The notes under the pieces are model-generated. The model searched no databases, had not been told where the DNA came from, and was given only the letters and a program-made list of their open reading frames with translations. From Methanobacterium_D sp040373355 (GTDB taxonomy: Archaea > Methanobacteriota > Methanobacteria > Methanobacteriales > Methanobacteriaceae): 64,000 bases of DNA. Position numbers and translations under genes: made by a program. How positions within the stretch are numbered: the stretch's first letter is position 1; every line of letters begins with the position of its first letter. Location of the stretch: assembly GCF_047495555.1 (NCBI RefSeq), contig NZ_CP166866.1:620001-684000 (forward strand), given 5' to 3'. Positions 17,149 to 26,524 of this stretch are shown in pieces.

Positions 17149-18501
17149 ATGAGAATAGTCTTAGCAGGAACAGGAAGTGCAGTAGGAAAAACAACAATTT
17201 CAACGGGCATAATGAAAGCTTTATCAGAAGAATATCGGATTCAACCATTTAAAGCAGGTCCAGACTATATTGATACATCTTATCATACCTTAGCAACAAA
17301 CAGTAGTTCAAGAAATCTTGATTCATTTTTCATGTCTAACGCGCAGATCAGGACTGCATTTGAAAGGGGTATTAAAACTTCAAAAGCTGATTTTGGAATA
17401 ATTGAAGGTGTAAGGGGACTTTATGAAGGGATAAGTCCAACAGGGGATGTTGGAAATACTGCTTCCATTGCAAAGGCACTTGATGCTCCAGTAATATTGA
17501 TTATAAATGCTAGAAGTCTTGTTAAAAGTGCTGCAGCCATTGTAATTGGATTTAAAACACTTGATCCAACTATTAAAATTGAAGGCGTAATTTTAAATCA
17601 TGTAAAAAATAAAAGACACTACCTTAAAACAAAAGAAGCAGTAGAAACTCTAGCAAAAACTCCAGTAATTGGAGGAATACAAAGGGATGATGCAATTAAA
17701 GTAGAACAGAGGCATTTAGGGCTTGTACCTGCAGTTGAACGTGAAAATCTACTTAATTTCATTGAAAAATGGGGAGAAATGATAAAGGAAAGCATAGACC
17801 TAGATGCGCTCATAACTATAATGAAATCTGCAGAAAAACTCCCTGAAGGAAGAGGAGATACATGGCTCCAGAAAAACCGTAGAAAAGTTAAAATAGGGGT
17901 CGCAATGGACGAAGTGTTTAATTTTTATTATATTGAAAATTTAGAGGCTTTAGAGGCGAATAATGCAGAAATAATTCATTTTAGTCCATTAAAAGATGAA
18001 GAAATTCCCGATGTTGATGCACTTTATATTGGTGGGGGATATCCTGAAATATTTGCAAAAGAGCTTGAAAACAATGAATCAATGAGAAAAAGTATTCATA
18101 AGTTCCATGAAGATGAAAATCCAATTTATGGGGAATGTGGAGGACTTATGTACCTTACAAACTCAATAAATGGCAAAAATATGTGTGGAATCTTCAACTA
18201 TGATTCAGTAATGACTAAAAAAGTGCAGGGTTTAAGTTATGTGATTGCAGAATCAAATAAAGATAATATTATTACTAAAAAAGGTGAACAATTTAGAGGG
18301 CACGAGTTTCACTATTCTAAGGTTTTGCTAAATGGAACTAAGCCTGAATTTGCCTTTAAAATACTTAGAGGAAAAGGAATAGAATCAATGATGGACGGAT
18401 TAATGAAGAAGAACACCGTTGCAAGTTATATGCATACACACACTGCAGCATGCCCACAATTTGCTTCAAATTTAACTAAAATTGCATTAAATGATGGATG
18501 A
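17149..18501 (+). CDS. cfbB: Ni-sirohydrochlorin / cobyrinate a,c-diamide synthase
   Basis: CbiA/CobB-family enzyme, 450 residues. The N-terminal P-loop ATPase domain (GTGSAVGKTTISTGIM, residues 7-22) is followed by FKAGPDYID. The C-terminal class I glutamine amidotransferase-like domain has YIGGGYPEIF, the Cys nucleophile in YGECGGLMYL, GHEFHYS and MHTHTAACPQF. In methanogens this family amidates Ni-sirohydrochlorin in F430 synthesis (CfbB), and the cobalamin enzyme CbiA is homologous. A single copy may serve both, so the symbol is likely rather than certain. No Shine-Dalgarno is visible, and a TATA-like TTTTTAAATAAT lies about 28 nt before the ATG, suggesting a leaderless mRNA. Confidence 0.88.
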   Translation: MRIVLAGTGSAVGKTTISTGIMKALSEEYRIQPFKAGPDYIDTSYHTLATNSSSRNLDSFFMSNAQIRTAFERGIKTSKADFGIIEGVRGLYEGISPTGDVGNTASIAKALDAPVILIINARSLVKSAAAIVIGFKTLDPTIKIEGVILNHVKNKRHYLKTKEAVETLAKTPVIGGIQRDDAIKVEQRHLGLVPAVERENLLNFIEKWGEMIKESIDLDALITIMKSAEKLPEGRGDTWLQKNRRKVKIGVAMDEVFNFYYIENLEALEANNAEIIHFSPLKDEEIPDVDALYIGGGYPEIFAKELENNESMRKSIHKFHEDENPIYGECGGLMYLTNSINGKNMCGIFNYDSVMTKKVQGLSYVIAESNKDNIITKKGEQFRGHEFHYSKVLLNGTKPEFAFKILRGKGIESMMDGLMKKNTVASYMHTHTAACPQFASNLTKIALNDG

Positions 18502-18505
18502 AAAT

Positions 18506-19570
18506 ATGAAAATTGCAGTTATAGCTGAAATTGCACCTGCAAAGGCATTTGTGCCTGTGCTTGAAAAAATAGATGCTGAAATAATAGGTTTAACTCATGG
18601 ACATGGTGCAGATGAATTACTAAGACCATTTTGTTCTGAAATGTATTCTATTGGTAAAAGTAGAGGTAGAGGTGCAGAAAAGAGGTCAAAAGCTAAAATA
18701 GCAGCACTTGTTTTGGAAGACGTTATAAGCACAATTAAAGCATTGAGAGGTAAAAACATAGATTTACTTTTAACCTGCGGAAATGCCGGTGATGTTAGAA
18801 AGGGAATAGCAGCAGCAAAATATCTTGGAATTAAAGATTTACATATCGAACAGGATTTTTACAATCCCATAGAAATGATCGCATTTTCAAATCTATTAAC
18901 TGTGCCTTCAAAGCATTATCGGGACTTTTTAGCTGAGCATTATGATATACATAACTCTACAATCATTGGAGGTTATCCAATGGCTTCATATGTAAATAAG
19001 ATGCAGTTAAATGATCCAGACACTTTAAAAGAAAAATATGATGATTTTTTACTTCTTGTTTTTGGGGGAGATGTACAGGGAAAAGACATTCCTAAAATAA
19101 TTAAGGTTGTCGAAAAACTTGAAAAGAGGATTCTTATTGTTCCTTTTCGTTTTGATGCAAGTTATGTAAAAAATTTAGTTAAATCTAAAAAAATAGAGGT
19201 TTTAGAGGGTTATGTAGATCTTTTAAGCCTTATGAATGCATCATCGGGCATGATTTACGGTGCGGGAATGGGGCTGACCGTTGAAGCAGGAGTTTTAGAG
19301 ATTCCATCAATTAAACTTGCAGGATTTCACAGACAGCATTCAAGTGTTGACCTTGCAAATGAACTCGGTATTCGAATAACAGAAATAGAAGAAATTCCCC
19401 AAATTATAGATGATTTAAGGAAACCTAAAGGAAAATGGTTAATTAAAGAAGGAGAAAAATCTGTTTCTAATATCATAACTTTAATAAATAATTTTGATGC
19501 GTTAAAGGGTAAACATGGAGGAATTAAAAGTTTTAGGAAAATTTGGAAAGCCAGATCTCAATTTAGATAA
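18506..19570 (+). CDS. GT-B-fold protein of unknown function (UDP-GlcNAc epimerase/MurG-like)
   Basis: The 354-residue protein has a two-domain Rossmann layout like UDP-GlcNAc 2-epimerases and MurG/DUF354 proteins. An N-terminal KIAVIAEIAPAKAFVPVLEKI is followed by LLLTCGNAGDVRKGIAAAKYLGI and HIEQDFYNPIEMIAFSNLLTVPSK. The C-terminal half has LLLVFGGDVQGKDIPKIIKVVEKLEKRILIV, cut here as separate motifs FGGDVQGKD and KRILIVPFRFD, then SGMIYGAGMGLTVEAGVLEIPSI, where GAGMGLTVEAG resembles a nucleotide-sugar-binding segment. The chosen ATG at 18506 lies just after the cfbB stop and uses GGATG as Shine-Dalgarno, so the genes are translationally coupled. The coupling suggests a role near tetrapyrrole or wall metabolism, but this is inference only. 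Confidence 0.65.
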   Translation: MKIAVIAEIAPAKAFVPVLEKIDAEIIGLTHGHGADELLRPFCSEMYSIGKSRGRGAEKRSKAKIAALVLEDVISTIKALRGKNIDLLLTCGNAGDVRKGIAAAKYLGIKDLHIEQDFYNPIEMIAFSNLLTVPSKHYRDFLAEHYDIHNSTIIGGYPMASYVNKMQLNDPDTLKEKYDDFLLLVFGGDVQGKDIPKIIKVVEKLEKRILIVPFRFDASYVKNLVKSKKIEVLEGYVDLLSLMNASSGMIYGAGMGLTVEAGVLEIPSIKLAGFHRQHSSVDLANELGIRITEIEEIPQIIDDLRKPKGKWLIKEGEKSVSNIITLINNFDALKGKHGGIKSFRKIWKARSQFR

Positions 19571-19731
19571 ATAGAAAAATATTTTATTTTCAAGTTTAAA
19601 CCTCAAATCTGCTCTTTATTAATTCATGTTCTTTTTTCAACCAGTTTAATACACCTATAAAAACATTGTGCAAGAAAATTAAATCAAAAAATACTTATTA
19701 GATTAACAAAATAGCTTATGCCGGTGATATA

Positions 19732-20562
<831 letters not shown>

Positions 20563-20573
20563 ATAATTTAACG

Positions 20574-20607
20574 AGCAGTCAAAAGACTGCTTACTTTCTA
20601 TTTTTGA
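20574..20607 (+). terminator. Hairpin terminator after mtd
   Basis: AGCAGTC (20574-20580) and GACTGCT (20585-20591) make a perfect 7-bp stem around AAAA, followed by a T-rich run (TTACTTTCTATTTTT). It lies 11 bp past the mtd stop, which fits a strongly expressed single gene. Confidence 0.75.
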
Positions 20608-20700
20608 TTTTACAACTAAATTCATAATTCAGTTATTTTTCAAATCTAATTCTTAATAATTATATACTGCTTTTTATTTATCTATTATCAGGTGCATTTA

Positions 20701-21909
20701 ATGATAGAAAAACTAATCGAAAGATTTTTTGAAGCTGCAAGCATGCAGCGATGGAATGATCACATTAGGCCAGTTGAATTAACAGAACTGGATAAACAGG
20801 CTCATAAGATGGTCATAGCTTATGTTATCGCTAAAATTGAAGAGAATAGAAAAGGTAAAGGACATATAAACTGGAAATGTCTCATAGAAGGATTTACTTT
20901 TGATTTCCTTTACAGATTAGTTTTAACTGATATTAAACCGCCTGTATTTCATCGTATGATGGCTGAAAGGCGTGAAGAACTTAATGCTCATGTTTTAGAG
21001 GAACTTAAAGATGATCTGGATGTACTTGAAAACAAAGAATTCAGTGATAAATTTGAAAGCTACATTAAAAGCAATGAAATCACCCTCGAACGTAGAATAC
21101 TTCGTGCAGCTCACTACCTAGCTACAGACTGGGAATTTAAAATCATTTATAACTCAGCACCGTTTATTTATGGAATTGAAAAGACAAAAGAAAATATTGA
21201 AAATCAAATTGAAGATCATTACGACTTAATAGGTGTTCAAAAGATTTTGCTTGGAAAGAAATCTTTTGGATTTATAGATCTTTGCGGACAGCTTCGTTTT
21301 CAAAAAAGATGGGCTCATTCACCTAGAATTCCAGAAACATCAGTTTTGGGACACATGCTTATAGTTGCAATAATGGCTTATTTAAGCACTATAGAGATGG
21401 AAATTGAACCATGCAATAAAAGAATTTATAATAATTTTTTTGCAGGACTTTTCCATGATTTACCCGAAGTTTTAACTAAAGACATTATTTCGCCCATTAA
21501 AAGCACTGCAAATCTGGATGAGCTAATTAAAGACTATGAAAATGAACGTATGAATGAAGAAATAATGCCTTTGCTTCCTAAAACTTGGCATGAAGAAATG
21601 AAGTATTTTCTGGAGAACGAATTTGAAAATAAAATTATTGATGATAATATCATTAAAACAGGGATTGAATATAGAGATTTGAACAACATATATAATAAAA
21701 AGGAGTTTTCACCACTTGATGGAGAACTTATAAAAGCATGTGATAAATTAGCAGCATTTGTGGAAGCTAATCTTTCAATTGAATATGGAATTAAATCTAA
21801 ATTCTTACTTGAAGGTAGAGAAAACATTTATGATTTATATAAATGCAAAAAGGTTTCTGGAACTGATTTTGGAAAAATATTTGATTACTTCTACAAAAAG
21901 CAGTGGTAA
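20701..21909 (+). CDS. HD-domain hydrolase (YfbR-like family)
   Basis: The 402-residue protein has the HD metal-binding pattern: KRWAHSPRIPETSVLGHMLIV (first His, near residue 205), then AGLFHDLPEVLTKDIISPIK (HD pair, near residue 250), then a late Asp in LIKACDKLAAFVEANLS. This matches the HD-superfamily group that includes 5'-deoxynucleotidase YfbR. The N-terminal 190 residues are extra relative to YfbR and unassigned. A phosphohydrolase role on nucleotides is likely, but the substrate is unknown. The ATG at 20701 has AGGTG 6 nt upstream. A GTG at 20692 overlaps that Shine-Dalgarno and is less likely. Confidence 0.8.
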   Translation: MIEKLIERFFEAASMQRWNDHIRPVELTELDKQAHKMVIAYVIAKIEENRKGKGHINWKCLIEGFTFDFLYRLVLTDIKPPVFHRMMAERREELNAHVLEELKDDLDVLENKEFSDKFESYIKSNEITLERRILRAAHYLATDWEFKIIYNSAPFIYGIEKTKENIENQIEDHYDLIGVQKILLGKKSFGFIDLCGQLRFQKRWAHSPRIPETSVLGHMLIVAIMAYLSTIEMEIEPCNKRIYNNFFAGLFHDLPEVLTKDIISPIKSTANLDELIKDYENERMNEEIMPLLPKTWHEEMKYFLENEFENKIIDDNIIKTGIEYRDLNNIYNKKEFSPLDGELIKACDKLAAFVEANLSIEYGIKSKFLLEGRENIYDLYKCKKVSGTDFGKIFDYFYKKQW

Positions 21910-22454
21910 TAATATTCTATATACTTATATACTATTTATTTTTTTATTTGTTCTAAAACTAGCTATTATTTGACTATATGAGATAAATCCTAGGCCAAGA
22001 AATAAATATTGGGATTTATTTTTCTCTAATTTTAGTTTCTAAATTAAAATATTCAAAAAGATCATTTTGGCACTTTATTCGCTGATTCTAATACAAATAA
22101 AGTCTGTTTAATGGTTTAAAATATGATAATATTTTTCTTAGTTATTATGGCCTTAATAGATAGTTTCAGATGATTTAGATAATAATAACTATTTTATAAA
22201 AGTAATGAATACTATCTGTTTGACCAAAGGGCAAGATTAACTTCGTCATACTCTTAAACTATTATCGAAGAAAATTCATCGAGAAAGCCATGTGTAAATA
22301 CGCTCTTAAGTTTCTTTAAATTAAAAAAAGAACGCTTATACCTCCTAATTTTTGAATTTAGACCAAAGCATTTATATGTTATAGAGTTTAATTATGCCTA
22401 CCCAATAAAGACTTAAATTAAGTTTTTTCATCATTGGGAATCGGAGGCGGTATA
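21910..22454. promoter_or_regulatory. Long AT-rich gap before the pseudomurein-binding protein
   Basis: This gap of about 540 bp holds no ORF I can support. GCATTTATATGTTAT near 22367-22381 looks like the TATA region of the downstream gene and implies a leader of about 60 nt with GGAGG at 22443-22447. A TTG at 22434 would put that Shine-Dalgarno inside the coding region, so it is not used here. The segment at about 22210-22330 is a little less AT-rich than its surroundings and could be a gene remnant, but no frame is recognisable. Confidence 0.4.
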
Positions 22455-23738
22455 ATTACAAAAAAAACTTTATTTGCAGTCTTGTTAATCGTCAGTTTAT
22501 CATTTGGCGGTATGTCTAATGTAAGTGCATTAGAACTGGAGACTGTACAAACACAGACTAATACTACAAGTACTGTGCAGGAAGAAGTTAATACACAAAA
22601 TCAAAGTGTAAATAATGTAACTAAGTCTACCATAACGCAAAATCCAACAAATTCTAGCTTAAAAATAAATGAAACAACCAATTATTCACAAAATAGCACC
22701 AATATCACAACAACTACAAGAAATACAACAAATATAACTAATTCTTCTACAAATCCGGTAAGTAGCACTCAACAAACAGCTGCAATAGTAACAACCACTC
22801 AAACTATCTCATCAAGTTTTACTTTAAGTGAAATAAAAGATGCAGCAGCAAGGGTAAAATCTTTTGTTGAAACCAATAAGGCACTGCCTAGGTATGTTAC
22901 AATTAATACAGTCCAGGTTAAAATGACTGATTTTTTGAAACTATTAACAGCAGCACTCTTACAAATTAACAGCGGATCAACAACACCAATAGCACTTAAA
23001 ACAGTTAATGGCCCATCACAGCCCTATGAAAATGTTGTAAGCGGTAATATATATAAATCAGGTTATTTAGACCTTGCTAAAAGAGTTAATGCTTATATCA
23101 GTACTAACGGTGCTGTACCAAACTATGCAACAAGTACACTCGGTAAATTAAGATATGAATCATTAATTTACATGTATTCGAAGATATTAAACTATCAGAA
23201 AGTAAATAACACATTACCAAATTATGTTTCAGTAAATGCATGGAGATACATTGCAACTTCAACAACAGCAAAACCAGTGTATATAACAAGTGACAATATA
23301 AACGGTTATACTACAGACATGAACAGAATAAATGCCATTGTAAGCGGTTTAAGGAATTTAGGTTTAACTGCTATAAACTGGGGACTAGGTCCTAATACGC
23401 ATATTTCTGTACTTCAAAGCAGCAGTGTACCTTCAAATGCGCTTGTAGTGGATATTTATGGTGGAGCTTGTGCGGGTACAATATATGAAATGGGAACAAC
23501 ATATTACAAAAGATTGGTAGGAACTAGAGAGGTATTCAGTGTTTGGATACCACCAGCAACTGATATAACTGGTTTAGCATGGTTACCAAGATCACGTGAT
23601 GATAACTTCTCTCCATCAGGTTTTACAGGATTAGCACATCCAGATCAATATTTGATAAATAATGGATACAGCTATATCTATTCTGGAGACATAAGTACTA
23701 TAATATCCAGCATATACAGAGAAGCGACAACCGCATAA
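22455..23738 (+). CDS. Pseudomurein-binding surface protein
   Basis: Exported cell-wall protein of about 427 residues. A signal peptide (TKKTLFAVLLIVSLSFGGMSNVSA) is followed by a Thr/Asn/Ser-rich linker (about residues 30-120, many NxT/S sites). Two pseudomurein-binding repeats come next: SFTLSEIKDAAARVKSFVE with LPRYVTIN and MTDFLKLLTAAL, then YLDLAKRVNAYIS with VPNYATS and YMYSKILNYQ, followed by LPNYVSVNAW. The C-terminal domain of about 150 residues (INGYTTDMNRINAIVSGLRNL, DIYGGACAGTIYEMG, GLAHPDQYLINNGYSYIYSGD) is known from methanobacterial wall proteins, but its activity is unknown to me. The probable start is the ATT at 22455, 7 nt after GGAGG. Confidence 0.85.
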   Translation: MTKKTLFAVLLIVSLSFGGMSNVSALELETVQTQTNTTSTVQEEVNTQNQSVNNVTKSTITQNPTNSSLKINETTNYSQNSTNITTTTRNTTNITNSSTNPVSSTQQTAAIVTTTQTISSSFTLSEIKDAAARVKSFVETNKALPRYVTINTVQVKMTDFLKLLTAALLQINSGSTTPIALKTVNGPSQPYENVVSGNIYKSGYLDLAKRVNAYISTNGAVPNYATSTLGKLRYESLIYMYSKILNYQKVNNTLPNYVSVNAWRYIATSTTAKPVYITSDNINGYTTDMNRINAIVSGLRNLGLTAINWGLGPNTHISVLQSSSVPSNALVVDIYGGACAGTIYEMGTTYYKRLVGTREVFSVWIPPATDITGLAWLPRSRDDNFSPSGFTGLAHPDQYLINNGYSYIYSGDISTIISSIYREATTA

Positions 23739-23766
23739 GGGATTAAATCCCTATTTTTTAATTTTT
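23738..23766 (+). terminator. Hairpin terminator after the pseudomurein-binding gene
   Basis: AGGGAT (23738-23743) pairs with ATCCCT (23747-23752) across a 3-nt loop and is followed at once by ATTTTTTAATTTTT. The hairpin starts at the last base of the TAA stop codon. This is a compact, convincing terminator. Confidence 0.7.
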
Positions 23767-23827
23767 GTAAGTTAAATAAAGAAATATATGGATAGCACTT
23801 ATTTTATGCTCATCTAACTAATTCAAA

Positions 23828-24337
23828 CTACCATTTTTCATATTTAACAAGTTCTGATAATGGTTTCCTTTTTTTCTCACTTATCATATCTGCAGGATAT
23901 CCAAGAGGTGTAAATACAAGTGGTTCTACATTTGCAGGTACGCTTAAGAATTTTCGTGCTGCATCAACATCAAATGCCCCTATCCAGCATGTTCCAAGCC
24001 CTAAACTTGTGGCAGCTAGAATTATATGATCCATAACTATTGTCGCATCTACATCAACAAAATTCTTGCCATCTTTTCTTACCCATGCATTTTGAGCTTC
24101 AGTACAAACACAAATAATTAAAGGAGCTTGACTGAACCATTCAGCTTGATATATCTGTTTCAATTCATCTTCACGATCTTTCGTTTGGATAACTATTAAT
24201 CTAAAAGGCTGATAATTAACAGCAGTCGGTGCAAAACGTGCCGCTTCAAGTATTTTTTCTAACTTTTCTTTTTCAACTGGCTCATTTTTATACGCCCTTA
24301 CACTATACCTTGATTTAATAAGATCCAGAAACTCCAT
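23828..24337 (-). CDS. Nitroreductase-family flavoprotein
   Basis: FMN-dependent oxidoreductase of 169 residues. It has the family start MEFLDLIKSRYSVRAYKNEPVEKEKLEKILEAARFAPTAVNYQPFRLIVI (shown in part: SRYSVRAYKNEPV and ARFAPTAVNYQPFR), which carries the FMN phosphate-binding Arg and Ser residues, and the C-terminal LAATSLGLGTCWIGAFD and PLGYPAD. The length is typical of short archaeal nitroreductases. The physiological substrate is unknown. AAGGAG precedes the ATG. It is convergent with the pseudomurein-binding gene and has no co-directional neighbour nearby. Confidence 0.9.
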   Translation of the reverse strand: MEFLDLIKSRYSVRAYKNEPVEKEKLEKILEAARFAPTAVNYQPFRLIVIQTKDREDELKQIYQAEWFSQAPLIICVCTEAQNAWVRKDGKNFVDVDATIVMDHIILAATSLGLGTCWIGAFDVDAARKFLSVPANVEPLVFTPLGYPADMISEKKRKPLSELVKYEKW

Positions 24338-24503
24338 ATAATCACTCCTTAATTTAAAAGTTAAGTATTTTTTAAGTATATCATGGAACTATTTCCTACA
24401 TTATTATATGTCTGTTTTCCTAAATAATGGATAGCATGATTTTTGTATTAGGGACTACATACTAAGTACATCATTTAATCCATCATAATCTTGGAGGTAT
24501 TAT

Positions 24504-24947
24504 TTGAATAAAAGCCATTTTGAGCAAATATATGATAACTATACTCATATGATGTTATCTGCAAGTTCTAATAAACTTAAATTCGATAATATAAATGAAG
24601 AAGTTTTAGAAATAGAAAAAGCCTTCAATGAAGTTATAGAAACATCTGATATTAACTCATCTATAAATTCATTTAAAGGTTTAAAAGCAAGCCTTAAAAA
24701 AATGCAGGATGAAATCGATGCAATCTTGTATCAATATGGAGAACTTGATGAGATGCTGCATCAAGTAGACATTATGATTTCAGATTATTATGAACTGGAT
24801 ATAGAAATAGATCTTTATGAATTAAATGGTATAGAAAGCGATTTAATAGAAGTAAAGAATGAAAATGATAAATTTCAAGAATTAAAATCATCTATAAATA
24901 GTTTAAATGAAAGAATAGATGAGAAAATAAATGAATTAAGTAAATAG
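24504..24947 (+). CDS. Coiled-coil protein of unknown function
   Basis: Not recognised. The 147 residues are highly charged (rich in Glu, Asp, Lys, Asn, Ile) and almost wholly helical, with heptad-like spacing in MQDEIDAILYQYGELDEML and in the C-terminal LKSSINSLNERIDEKINELSK. There is no signal peptide, membrane segment or Cys. The start is TTG at 24504, placed 7 nt after GGAGG (24492-24496). It is convergent with hisB, with 20 bp between stops. The function cannot be inferred from context. Confidence 0.65.
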   Translation: MNKSHFEQIYDNYTHMMLSASSNKLKFDNINEEVLEIEKAFNEVIETSDINSSINSFKGLKASLKKMQDEIDAILYQYGELDEMLHQVDIMISDYYELDIEIDLYELNGIESDLIEVKNENDKFQELKSSINSLNERIDEKINELSK

Positions 24948-24967
24948 AACATTATTAGTTAAAAAAG

Positions 24968-25546
24968 TTATAAAACCCCTTTTGTACTGGGAATAATATT
25001 GTGTTCTATGCGTGATGCATCACTTAATGCTCTTGCAAATGCTTTAAATAGTGCTTCTATTTTATGATGGTCATTTTCACCTTCAACTTGGGCATTAATG
25101 TTTATTCGAGCATAATTTGCAAATGATTCAAAGAAGTGTTCTACATTTTCAGTACTCAAATCTCCTACTTTTGCTTTTTTAAAGGAAAAATTTAAAACAC
25201 TGTAACTTCTACCACTTATATCCACTGAAACGGTTGCTAGAGCGTCGTCCATTGGTATAATGGCATGAGACATTCTTTTTATTCCTCTTTTGTCTCCTAG
25301 GGCTTGGGAAAAAGCATCCCCGAGTAGAATGCCCACATCTTCAACTGTGTGATGGTCATCAACTTTTAAATCTCCATCTGCTTTCACTTCAAGATCAAAG
25401 AACCCGTGTCTTGCAAATGAATTAAGCATATGATCAAAAAAGTCTATTCCAGTAGATATTTTTGATTTACCTTCTCCATCAAGGTTAATTGAAATTTCAA
25501 TATCTGTTTCAGATGTTTTTCTACTTAGTTTCTTGCTTCTTTTCAT
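24968..25546 (-). CDS. hisB: Imidazoleglycerol-phosphate dehydratase
   Basis: Mn-dependent dehydratase of histidine biosynthesis, monofunctional form of 192 residues. The duplicated metal-binding segments are clear: DFFDHMLNSFARHG with DDHHTVEDVGI, and the second-half counterpart ENDHHKIEALFKAFARAL. The C-terminus SRIEHNIIPSTKGVL is typical. AGAAGGGA precedes the ATG. It is the last gene of a minus-strand cluster (flippase, ModE-like regulator, ferredoxin, hisB) with gaps of 12-33 bp, so it is probably co-transcribed with functionally unrelated genes. Confidence 0.97.
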   Translation of the reverse strand: MKRSKKLSRKTSETDIEISINLDGEGKSKISTGIDFFDHMLNSFARHGFFDLEVKADGDLKVDDHHTVEDVGILLGDAFSQALGDKRGIKRMSHAIIPMDDALATVSVDISGRSYSVLNFSFKKAKVGDLSTENVEHFFESFANYARININAQVEGENDHHKIEALFKAFARALSDASRIEHNIIPSTKGVL

Positions 25547-25564
25547 AGTATTCCCTTCTAAATG

Positions 25565-25771
25565 CTATTCTTCTGGAGGCTTATTATCATCCCTAACTAC
25601 AAGTATTGCTTGTTCTGGACATTTCGAAGCACAAATTGTGCATAAATGGCAAAACTGGAGATTCGTCGCCATTGCTTTATCTTCCACATTCCATATTTTA
25701 GCGCCTTTAGGGCACGCTTCTTTACATTCTCCGCATCCTGTGCATTTATCTTTATCAATAATAATCTTCAT
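25565..25771 (-). CDS. Two-cluster [4Fe-4S] ferredoxin
   Basis: Small 68-residue electron carrier with two cluster motifs: CTGCGECKEACPKG (residues 10-23) and CHLCTICASKCPEQA (residues 42-56), each CxxCxxCxxxCP. There are no extra domains. It begins KIIIDKDKCTGCG, like many methanogen polyferredoxin modules. It sits 12 bp after a ModE-like gene and 18 bp before hisB. Molybdenum/tungsten enzymes such as formylmethanofuran dehydrogenase use such ferredoxins, but a specific partner is not shown by the sequence. Confidence 0.93.
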   Translation of the reverse strand: MKIIIDKDKCTGCGECKEACPKGAKIWNVEDKAMATNLQFCHLCTICASKCPEQAILVVRDDNKPPEE

Positions 25772-25783
25772 TTTTATAATTCC

Positions 25784-26491
25784 TTAATTTCTTTTTATAA
25801 TATCTAAAGCAGCAGCTTTAAATCCTATAAAAACGTCTTTTCCAAGATTTAAATCAAGTTCTTTCCTTGATAATTCAGTTATATCTGCAACAACATCAAT
25901 ACCATTGATGCTAATCGCCATACGTATGATATCATTTTTAAATTTCATTTCAGTTATCTTTCCTTGAAGCATATTCCTAACACTGGATTTTTGAGCCTCC
26001 AGGGTAACAAATATATCACTTGGACTTATTAAAATAAGAACTTTATCTCCAATATTGAATTCTTCATTAATAGGTAAAACAATCTTTTTTTGACCTAATT
26101 TGCAGGTCATTACTCTTTCTTCTTCATCGAGAGATGATATAACCCCTTCTAATTCATTAAGATCAGCATGTTTTTTAATAACTCTGTTTAACTTGACAAA
26201 TTTTTGTAAAATTTCTTTTCCACTATCTGTAAGCTCGCTGCTACCTCCGCCACCTTTTCCCCCTCTTTTGGTGGCTATAATGGGAGCACCTAGCTCATTT
26301 TCCATAATTTCAATATTTTTAAGGGCAGTTCTATATGGAATTCCCGTTTCTTTTGATGCTTTTACTATAGATCCACACTTATCTATGCACTGTAAAAGCC
26401 GGGATTTTTTATTATTAAGGGAAACAATCTTATCTCCAATTTCAACTTCCATGTCCAGTTTATATCTGGGCCTTTTTTTAAAGTCAGGCAT
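25784..26491 (-). CDS. ModE-type regulator with TOBE domains
   Basis: Molybdate- or tungstate-responsive regulator, 235 residues. The N-terminal winged helix is the ModE type (SRLLQCIDKCGSIVKASKETGIPYRTALKNIEIMENELGAPI, with GIPYRTALKNIEIMEN as the recognition part), followed by the glycine-rich wing KRGGKGGGGSSELTDSG. Two oxyanion-binding TOBE-like modules follow (about 105-165 and 168-235, the second starting SSVRNMLQGKITEMKF). A transporter operon is not next to it. GAGGA precedes the ATG. It is co-directional with a flippase upstream (33-bp gap) and a ferredoxin downstream. Confidence 0.88.
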   Translation of the reverse strand: MPDFKKRPRYKLDMEVEIGDKIVSLNNKKSRLLQCIDKCGSIVKASKETGIPYRTALKNIEIMENELGAPIIATKRGGKGGGGSSELTDSGKEILQKFVKLNRVIKKHADLNELEGVISSLDEEERVMTCKLGQKKIVLPINEEFNIGDKVLILISPSDIFVTLEAQKSSVRNMLQGKITEMKFKNDIIRMAISINGIDVVADITELSRKELDLNLGKDVFIGFKAAALDIIKRN

Positions 26492-26524
26492 AATATCCTC
26501 TTTATAAATTTAGATTTATAATTA

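Noticed and set aside
26100..26507. 135-codon plus-strand ORF
   Set aside because: Antisense to the ModE-type gene, which has a recognisable winged helix and TOBE domains.
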